This document shows, piece after piece, positions 1 through 5,292 of a stretch of 5,292 bases of DNA. A program made the translations under genes and the position numbers. Origin of the DNA: Nitrospirota bacterium (GTDB lineage: Bacteria > Nitrospirota > Nitrospiria > Nitrospirales > UBA8639); the NCBI GenBank assembly GCA_029881175.1, contig JAOUNC010000229.1, forward strand, positions 1 through 5,292. Reading direction: 5' to 3'. The notes below the pieces were generated by a model. The model did no database searches, was not told where the DNA came from, and saw nothing but the letters and a program-made list of their open reading frames with translations. Numbering within the stretch: position 1 is the first letter of the stretch; each line of letters starts with the position of its first letter.

Positions 1-1218
1 GACTTGAACGGATGTCACCGTCACTTCTTTCATCTCCTGGGCCACTAAGACATGGTCCAATTGCCCTCCGTGCCCGCGAAAGTAATGGGAACATTGCGGT
101 TGAGCGGGGAGGTCGGTAAAGCCAGGATGTTCTTTGGCAACGAACCGGCGAAGGTATTTCAATTCTGAGCGTTGTGATTGTCGATCTCCCGCACCCATAG
201 TATTAAAATCTCCGAGAATCACCACATCGCGATCCTCTTTCAATAAGGGTGCCACGGCCTTATCAATGCGGTTGAAGGCTTTTTGCCGTTCTTCCAGGGC
301 AAATACCGTGGGGCCGGATTTCAGGTGAACCGCAATCAAATGAAAGTTCGCCCCATTGGTCGAGCGGGATTGTACTCGGGCATATTGGCCGGGGCGTAAG
401 CCGTAGGTGCAGGGGGTGGATTTGTTTTCCGCCTTAGCGTTGAATTGCCAGAGACTGTCAAAATGGCTCAGAGATACCCGTGAGTCGTTCCACAATAAAC
501 CGATATGGTGATCGTTTGGGCGCCCGCAGGGTTGCCGGTGCCATCGCCACGTTTCGCCTGTCTGGTTGGATAACTGTTTCGTGATCGTCTCCCAGGCTTG
601 CGTGGCTTCCGGGGTGGCGAGACTTTCTTGGATAGCCAGAATATCCACCTGCATCCATCGAAGGGTGCAGATTAACCAATCGATATCGGTCGGCTCGGAT
701 GACCCCTCAGTCTGATCTGGCGCGGTTCCCACCGGGAACCATCGCAGATTCCATGTCGCGACGCGCAATGTGGCAGCGGAGGTCTCGACCATGCGTAGAC
801 CTTCTTTGATGGCCGCCTGACATTCCTCCTGACTGGTCCAAACCGCTTGCTCTCCTCCCCTGCGTGTCGTAGAGGCAGGGGGCGTCCCTGAATTGGAGGG
901 TATATTAGAAATAGTTGGCGTTGGTGCAGTTGTGGCGTCTTGAACGTATTTTTTGTGAACCCAATGGACTTCTCCTGAAGCCAATTGAAGGGACAGCCAA
1001 TGACCATCTTGAGCAATGCGGTTGATAGTTGCGGTGGTGCCATTGGGCACATGCTTAAGATAACTCGGGGAGGGCGCGCGATGCAGTGGTACACCTTTGG
1101 GCTTCTTGGCCTCAAGGATGACCGGTTGCCCAACCTGAAAATCCTGAGCCCAGGAAACGGAGAGAGTGCCAATCAGCACAAAAACAAGGAGATACATTGG
1201 GGTTAGAAAATTTCGCAT
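1..1218 (-). CDS. Secreted SH3-like/EEP-family nuclease or phosphatase (C-terminus cut by window edge)
   Basis: An open frame of 406 codons with no stop runs off the left edge. Residues 1-24 look like a signal peptide (basic start, hydrophobic core, cleavage after SWA before QD), so the protein is probably exported. Residues about 26-92 resemble a bacterial SH3-like domain (pattern GHWLSLQLASGEVHWV then KKY), followed by a Thr/Pro/Ser-rich linker to about 125. From about 150 the endonuclease/exonuclease/phosphatase fold is clear: ATWNLRW (N157), DILAIQE (E198, metal ligand), AVHLKSGP (H298), VILGDFN (D337, N339) and LDHVLV (D388, H389). All expected catalytic positions are present, so only a short tail should be missing. 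This superfamily includes metal-dependent nucleases and phosphatases; the substrate cannot be told, and extracellular DNA is a guess. ATG at 1218 is chosen because the purine-rich AAGAAGAG precedes it and it gives a full signal peptide; Met8 (1195-1197) is a poorer alternative. It is divergent from fhs. Confidence 0.88.
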   Translation of the reverse strand, partial: MRNFLTPMYLLVFVLIGTLSVSWAQDFQVGQPVILEAKKPKGVPLHRAPSPSYLKHVPNGTTATINRIAQDGHWLSLQLASGEVHWVHKKYVQDATTAPTPTISNIPSNSGTPPASTTRRGGEQAVWTSQEECQAAIKEGLRMVETSAATLRVATWNLRWFPVGTAPDQTEGSSEPTDIDWLICTLRWMQVDILAIQESLATPEATQAWETITKQLSNQTGETWRWHRQPCGRPNDHHIGLLWNDSRVSLSHFDSLWQFNAKAENKSTPCTYGLRPGQYARVQSRSTNGANFHLIAVHLKSGPTVFALEERQKAFNRIDKAVAPLLKEDRDVVILGDFNTMGAGDRQSQRSELKYLRRFVAKEHPGFTDLPAQPQCSHYFRGHGGQLDHVLVAQEMKEVTVTSVQV

Positions 1219-1244
1219 AATCTCTTCTTAACAAAATCTGAGGG

Positions 1245-1253
1245 CTAATACCA
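1245..1253 (-). promoter_or_regulatory. Possible extended -10 for the EEP gene
   Basis: On the minus strand the spacer reads TGGTATTAG, which resembles an extended -10 (TGn plus a TATAAT-like hexamer) about 27 bases upstream of the ATG at 1218. No good -35 hexamer is seen at the usual distance. This is a motif match only. Confidence 0.25.
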
Positions 1254-1304
1254 AATCGATGGATCGTTCTGAGAAAAATGATGATGAAGAAGGAAGAAAT
1301 ATCC

Positions 1305-1313
1305 TGCTATGAT
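1305..1313 (+). promoter_or_regulatory. Possible extended -10 promoter of fhs
   Basis: TGCTATGAT fits an extended -10 element (TG, one base, then TATGAT, one mismatch to TATAAT). It ends 23 bases before the fhs ATG, implying a very short leader of roughly 15-17 bases. The -35 position holds only purine-rich sequence (TGAAGA), as could be tolerated with an extended -10. It is a motif match, not a demonstrated start. Confidence 0.4.
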
Positions 1314-1324
1314 CCGGCTTCTTT

Positions 1325-1330
1325 GAAAGG
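1325..1330 (+). promoter_or_regulatory. Ribosome binding site of fhs
   Basis: GAAAGG lies six bases before the ATG at 1337. It supports this start rather than any internal methionine, and the protein family's conserved N-terminus begins only a few residues after it. Confidence 0.6.
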
Positions 1331-1336
1331 CCAACG

Positions 1337-3016
1337 ATGAGTTCTTCAATAAATCTAGAAATCGCCAGCCGCACGCCGCTGCGTCCTATTGCGGAAATTG
1401 CCCGGAACAAATTGGGATTGGATCCGGACACTCTCGAATTGTATGGCAAGCACAAAGCCAAAATTCCTCTCTCCAGGATGGACGGCTTTTGTGTTAAGCC
1501 GGACGGTAAATTGATTTTGGTGACGGCCATTTCACCTACGAAGGCAGGTGAAGGGAAAACGACCACCTCAATCGGGTTGGCAGATGGGCTGAATCACATT
1601 GGAGCCAAAACTATTGTCGCCATTCGTGAGCCAAGCCTCGGCCCGTGTTTTGGGATGAAGGGCGGGGCCTGTGGTGGAGGCTATGCCCAAGTGGCGCCCA
1701 TGACGGACATCAACTTGCATTTCACCGGAGACTTTCACGCGATTACGGCAGCACATAATCTGCTCGCGGCCATGGTCGCCAATCATATCCATTGGGGCCA
1801 CAAGCCACAGATTGATCCGCGACGGGTGACGTGGGGGCGGGTGCTGGATGTCAATGACCGTTCGCTTCGTTCCATCGTGACGGGGTTGGGTGGAAAAGCC
1901 AATGGCTATGCGCGGGAAGGCCGTTTCGACATTACGGCCGCCTCGGAGGTCATGGCCATTCTGTGTTTAGCGGCTGATCTGAAAGATTTGGAACGGCGGT
2001 TGGGAAATATCAAAGTGGGCAGAACCGCCGACAAGGAAATGGTTTTTGCCCGGGGCATCAAGGCGGAAGGGGCCATGACGGTCTTACTCAAGGATGCGTT
2101 CAATCCCAACCTTGTGCAGACGTTGGAGCATAATCCTGCGTTGGTGCATGGCGGGCCGTTTGGGAATATCGCACATGGCTGTAATTCCATCGTGGCGACG
2201 AAGTTGGCGTTGAAGCTGGCTGACTATGTCGTCACGGAAGCCGGGTTCGGAGCCGACTTGGGTGCCGAGAAATTTTTCAACATCAAATGCCGAAAGGCGG
2301 GATTGGCGCCAGCCTGTGCGGTCGTGGTTGCCACGATCAAAGCGCTAAAGCTACATGGTGGTGCACAGGAATTTACCTTAGGGCAAGAAGATTTGGTGGC
2401 GCTCAAACAGGGATTACCAAATTTATTGCGCCATTTGGAAAACATCAAAAAATTTGGTGTGCCGGCCATCGTGGCCATCAATCAATTTACGAGCGATACC
2501 CAGGCCGAATTGGATTTAGTGGAACGATCATGTCAAGAGCTAGGAGTACAGATGGTGCTCTCGAACCATTGGGCCTACGGTGGGAAAGGTGCAAAGAAGT
2601 TGGCCGAAACGGTCAAACAAATGGCGGATGCCAATGCCTCAAATTTTTCACCCTTGTATCCTGACGATCTTCCACTCGCAGAAAAAATGCGGATCGTTGT
2701 GCGGGAGATTTATGGTGCCGATGATGTAGAGATACCTTACACAGTTCAAGCCCGTCTTACTGAGTTGGAAAAACATGGCTGCGGCCATTTTCCGGTTTGT
2801 ATGGCCAAAACGCAGTACAGTTTTTCGACCGATCCTGTCCTCAAAGGTGCTCCCACTGGTTTTACTGTGCCTGTTCGAGAAGTGCGACTAGCCATGGGCG
2901 CTGAATTCGTCGTGGCCATTACCGGAGACATCATGACCATGCCCGGCTTGCCTCGAGTTCCCGCCGCCGAAGCCATTGGTTTAGATGACAGCGGCAATAT
3001 CGTCGGCTTGTTTTAA
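1337..3016 (+). CDS. fhs: Formate-tetrahydrofolate ligase
   Basis: The 559-residue product matches the full length of bacterial formate-tetrahydrofolate ligase (EC 6.3.4.3). This cytoplasmic enzyme joins formate to tetrahydrofolate using ATP, giving 10-formyl-tetrahydrofolate for purine and formyl-Met synthesis or for C1 assimilation. Visible landmarks are the N-terminal [12 protein letters not shown] and [10 protein letters not shown] segments, the P-loop [11 protein letters not shown] at 67-77 (K74), [14 protein letters not shown] at 97-110, the family signature [15 protein letters not shown] at 121-135, then [16 protein letters not shown], and near the C-terminus [15 protein letters not shown]. 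No key segment is missing and the frame is intact to the TAA at 3014-3016. No folD, fchA or other one-carbon genes adjoin it, so it appears monocistronic: divergent from the EEP gene and convergent with the PEP-CTERM gene. Whether it works in assimilation or in formate use cannot be read from this window. Confidence 0.98.
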   Translation: MSSSINLEIASRTPLRPIAEIARNKLGLDPDTLELYGKHKAKIPLSRMDGFCVKPDGKLILVTAISPTKAGEGKTTTSIGLADGLNHIGAKTIVAIREPSLGPCFGMKGGACGGGYAQVAPMTDINLHFTGDFHAITAAHNLLAAMVANHIHWGHKPQIDPRRVTWGRVLDVNDRSLRSIVTGLGGKANGYAREGRFDITAASEVMAILCLAADLKDLERRLGNIKVGRTADKEMVFARGIKAEGAMTVLLKDAFNPNLVQTLEHNPALVHGGPFGNIAHGCNSIVATKLALKLADYVVTEAGFGADLGAEKFFNIKCRKAGLAPACAVVVATIKALKLHGGAQEFTLGQEDLVALKQGLPNLLRHLENIKKFGVPAIVAINQFTSDTQAELDLVERSCQELGVQMVLSNHWAYGGKGAKKLAETVKQMADANASNFSPLYPDDLPLAEKMRIVVREIYGADDVEIPYTVQARLTELEKHGCGHFPVCMAKTQYSFSTDPVLKGAPTGFTVPVREVRLAMGAEFVVAITGDIMTMPGLPRVPAAEAIGLDDSGNIVGLF

Positions 3017-3031
3017 GCTCAGGCTCTTTTT

Positions 3032-3075
3032 TTAGGGGTCAGACTCGACTTAATTAAGTCGAGTCTGACCCCTAA
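3032..3075. repeat. Perfect 44-bp palindrome (22-bp arms, no loop)
   Basis: The arm starting TTAGGGGTCAGACTCGACTT is followed directly by its exact reverse complement, ending GACCCCTAA; the centre lies between 3053 and 3054 in CTTAATTAAG. It sits 16 bases after the fhs stop. GGGGTCAGACTC-type ends are, from memory, common in palindromic intergenic repeats related to REP elements and Y1/RAYT transposases; copy number in this genome is unknown. It could also fold as a strong hairpin in either transcript of this convergent pair. Confidence 0.93.
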
Positions 3076-3115
3076 TGCATGGGCGCTTAGATAATTCTAA
3101 GCGCCCATGCATTAG
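3072..3115. repeat. Second 44-bp inverted repeat (20-bp arms, TAAT loop)
   Basis: The perfect 20-bp arms are 3072-3091 (CTAATGCATGGGCGCTTAGA) and 3096-3115, around a four-base TAAT loop at 3092-3095. The first four bases (CTAA) are shared with the right end of the preceding palindrome, so the two structures abut. Arm sequence differs from the first palindrome, although both centres contain a CTTA...TAAG core. It lies 24 bases beyond the stop of the minus-strand PEP-CTERM gene and would form a very stable hairpin in RNA from either side. Confidence 0.93.
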
Positions 3116-3142
3116 AATCTAGAAAAGCTGTTGTGGCGGTTA

Positions 3143-3238
3143 GGCCGCTGGTTGGGCTTGGCGTTTACGGCGGGCGGCGTAGCCGAGAAACCCCAACATG
3201 CCGGTGCCGAATAACAACAGGGTGGAGGGTTCAGGGAC
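3143..3238 (-). other. PEP-CTERM sorting signal region
   Basis: This encodes the last 32 residues of the split protein: VPEPST, a hydrophobic stretch LLLFGTGMLGFLGY, then AARRKRQAQPAA. The three-part layout is that of the PEP-CTERM signal recognised by exosortase, and implies an exosortase gene elsewhere in the genome. Confidence 0.9.
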
Positions 3239-3388
3239 CGGGGCTGCTAGAGTGGAACTTCCAATTGGTGTGATTGGCAATCCGCCGCCTGCATCATAAG
3301 CCGCGCCTTGAATTCCTTGTGCGGCGATTATAGCTGGATCGGTCAGCATGTCGGGACCACTTGGATAAACGATAGTCTCGTCTAACCC

Positions 3389-3394
3389 AAAAAA
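3389..3394 (-). other. Frameshift site in a six-base homopolymer
   Basis: The coding strand reads GCTGTTTTTTGGGTTAGAC. With five Ts the frame continues GCT GTT TTT GGG TTA GAC (AVFGLD) into the PEP-CTERM half; with six it goes out of frame. The site is thus a one-base insertion relative to an intact gene. Confidence 0.75.
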
Positions 3395-3756
3395 CAGCCG
3401 CAAATTGGCCTCCGGTTGGAATAAAAAGAGCCATCTGAAAAGACTGAGCATTCGACCCTGTTTGCAGAATACTTGCCGAAATGTCGTTGTAAACCAACAT
3501 ATTATTAATCAACAAGTCTCCTGTTCCCAGAAACCGGAACCCGGTTCCACTAATCCCATCATTTGTGGGGTCAACTTCTATAATCATTTCGTAGGTGTCC
3601 CCAATGGCAGGGATGGGCATGATATGACTACTTATTGCAGAAAACTCTCCGACGGCTGTAAAAGAGACCGCCCAAGCCGGACTTGGCAATCCGATACACA
3701 TGGTAATCGCAAAAACACTAGCTACCCAAGGAGTTGGCATTCGTCTCATTTTTCTG

Positions 3757-3765
3757 TCCCTTCTT
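3757..3765 (-). promoter_or_regulatory. Ribosome binding site of the PEP-CTERM gene
   Basis: On the minus strand AAGAAGGGA ends seven bases before the ATG at 3749. It supports that start over the in-frame Met at codon 4, which would shorten the signal peptide's basic end. Confidence 0.6.
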
Positions 3766-3897
3766 CAAAACTTTGCCCTAAGACCTCACCTGATTAAAAA
3801 TGAAGGCCGCTCCTTGGTCTTCGTCTTCGATGGACAAGGGATTTTTAGCATGGGGGGGAGGGGAACCCCGTATCCAGGCTGGGAAGGGGAAAGCTCG

Positions 3898-3922
3898 ATC
3901 CCTGCCACCGACCTGCAGGGAT
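3898..3922. repeat. Hairpin repeat unit 1 (ATCCCTGC arms)
   Basis: Perfect 8-bp arms ATCCCTGC (3898-3905) and GCAGGGAT (3915-3922) enclose a nine-base loop. Size and arm sequence match units 2 and 3 apart from a C/T variant, pointing to one repeat family. Confidence 0.75.
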
Positions 3923-3951
3923 AACGGAGAAAAGCGCGACGACTTCAGGGC

Positions 3952-3976
3952 ATTCCTGCTGGCTTTAAACAGGAAT
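3952..3976. repeat. Hairpin repeat unit 2 (ATTCCTG arms)
   Basis: Arms ATTCCTG (3952-3958) and CAGGAAT (3970-3976) enclose an 11-base loop and are followed by CTCCC. The total span of 25 bp equals that of unit 1. Confidence 0.78.
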
Positions 3977-3983
3977 CTCCCTT

Positions 3984-4072
3984 CTGTCATTCCTGCGGTT
4001 TGTGGCAGGAATCTCAATGGTGCAATTTTAAGAGCATAGGAGCCCCCTGCCAGGGATGCCCAGGGATGACAG
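3984..4072. repeat. Possible 89-bp repeat element with inverted ends
   Basis: CTGTCATTCCTG at 3984-3995 and CAGGGATGACAG at 4061-4072 are inverted copies matching at 11 of 12 positions, so they could be the ends of a small non-autonomous element containing unit 3. CAGGGATG also occurs twice in tandem just inside the right end (4051-4058 and 4061-4068). No target-site duplication is obvious. Confidence 0.45.
3989..4012. repeat. Hairpin repeat unit 3 (ATTCCTGC arms)
   Basis: Perfect arms ATTCCTGC (3989-3996) and GCAGGAAT (4005-4012) enclose an eight-base loop. It is preceded by CTGTC and followed by CTC. Such GTCATTCC...GGAATC units are, from general knowledge, a widespread class of dispersed intergenic repeats (compare the dRS3 type of Neisseria); the family in this genome is unknown. 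Confidence 0.8.
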
Positions 4073-4156
4073 TAACGGATTTTTTGTATCTCAATTCCAT
4101 CAACAAAAATGGCTAGAGTGGTGTCTGCCCCTCGCATTCCCATATGCTACATTGCC

Positions 4157-4162
4157 AGAAGA
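4157..4162 (+). promoter_or_regulatory. Weak ribosome binding site of uvrB
   Basis: AGAAGA lies six bases before the ATG at 4169. It is a modest match, but the conserved UvrB N-terminus ([13 protein letters not shown]) begins immediately after this ATG, which fixes the start. Confidence 0.5.
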
Positions 4163-4168
4163 TACATC

Positions 4169-5292
<1,124 letters not shown>

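Larger units (their letters stand above)
3032..3115. terminator. Possible bidirectional transcription end between convergent genes
   Basis: The two hairpins fill most of the gap between the convergent fhs and PEP-CTERM genes, a usual place for a shared terminator. Neither strand has a U-tract after the stems: the only T-run (3027-3033) precedes the first hairpin on the plus strand and is an A-run after it on the minus strand. The pair is therefore not a canonical intrinsic terminator; RNA end protection or a mobile repeat are alternatives. Confidence 0.35.
3140..3749 (-). pseudogene. Secreted PEP-CTERM sorting-domain protein, frameshifted at a homopolymer
   Basis: Two overlapping minus-strand frames encode the two halves of one protein. 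The first starts at 3749, with signal peptide residues 1-27 (cleavage after SPAWA), and reads well to about residue 120 (GGQFAAVF). The second carries the C-terminus: GLDETIVYPSG..., then VPEPSTLLLFGTGMLGFLGY and basic AARRKR, a textbook PEP-CTERM exosortase signal (motif, hydrophobic helix, Arg/Lys tail) at about 171-196. Removing one base from the A6 run at 3389-3394 (T6 on the coding strand) joins them into a 202-residue protein. Without the correction the first frame stops at 3294 after 151 residues, the last 31 of them unlikely-looking. The ATG at 3749 is preceded by a good AAGAAGGGA site. The body is of no family I recognise; PEP-CTERM proteins are exported and processed by exosortase, often with extracellular polymer roles. 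The shift may be a sequencing error or a real mutation. Confidence 0.82.
3766..4168. other. Gene-poor intergenic region with palindromic repeats
   Basis: I see no credible gene here. Open frames across it (for example 3778-4143 on the minus strand) translate the repeats and match no family I know. The stretch divides the divergent PEP-CTERM and uvrB genes and should hold both promoters, but I could not pick a convincing -35/-10 pair for either. Its visible content is a G-rich patch (3851-3864) and the hairpin array at 3898-4072. Confidence 0.7.

Noticed and set aside
672..1172. 166-codon minus-strand open frame
   Set aside because: It overlaps the EEP gene in another frame; the EEP frame has a signal peptide and all catalytic motifs, while this one shows no recognisable domain.
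2287..2664. 125-codon plus-strand open frame inside fhs
   Set aside because: It is a shadow frame within an intact, highly conserved ligase gene and shows no family features.
3006..3033. Intrinsic terminator for fhs made of GCTT/AAGC or AGC/GCT plus the T7 run
   Set aside because: The possible stems are only three or four base pairs, too weak to support a terminator call.
3032..3115. Integron attC site or phage attachment site
   Set aside because: There are no attC core sites (GTTRRRY/RYYYAAC), the arms are perfect rather than bulged, and no integrase or tRNA gene is nearby.
3389..3394. Programmed ribosomal frameshifting as the main explanation
   Set aside because: A +1 shift at a T6 run without a rare codon, stop codon or stimulatory structure is not a known signal; homopolymer error or mutation is simpler.
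3898..4012. CRISPR array
   Set aside because: Three short palindromes with variable loops and irregular spacing do not form identical direct repeats with uniform spacers, and no cas genes are present.
3778..4143. 121-codon minus-strand open frame in the repeat region
   Set aside because: It translates the hairpin repeats, lacks a family match and has no convincing ribosome binding site; frames like this are typical spurious genes over repeats.

Overview
The window comes from a Gram-negative bacterial chromosome of roughly balanced base composition. Gram-negative is inferred from a PEP-CTERM/exosortase sorting tail on one secreted protein and signal peptides on two products. The overall style (PEP-CTERM protein, orphan formate-tetrahydrofolate ligase, ATTCCTG-type intergenic hairpins) would suit a Nitrospira-like lineage, but no phylogenetic marker here was tested, so this is a low-confidence guess.

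Layout. Positions 1-1218 on the minus strand hold an almost complete gene for a secreted endonuclease/exonuclease/phosphatase (EEP) superfamily protein with an N-terminal bacterial SH3-like domain; only its extreme C-terminus lies beyond the left edge. A 118-bp divergent spacer (1219-1336) separates it from fhs (1337-3016, plus strand), a full-length 559-residue formate-tetrahydrofolate ligase. Next comes a short convergent spacer with two abutting near-perfect palindromes of 44 bp each (3032-3075 and 3072-3115). After that is a minus-strand gene (3140-3749) for a small secreted PEP-CTERM protein, split into two frames at a six-base homopolymer. About 420 bp without a credible gene follow (3750-4168), carrying an array of small hairpins with ATTCCTGC/GCAGGAAT-type arms. 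The window ends inside uvrB (4169-5292, plus strand), of which the first 374 codons are present.

The genes do not form an operon or an evident shared pathway: fhs serves one-carbon metabolism, uvrB nucleotide excision repair, and the other two products are exported proteins of unknown physiological role. Adjacent genes alternate in orientation (minus, plus, minus, plus), so each is probably its own transcription unit. The parts most worth a second look are non-coding: the twin palindromes and the hairpin array. The homopolymer frameshift is the third. I did not find convincing evidence of a new multi-gene system here.
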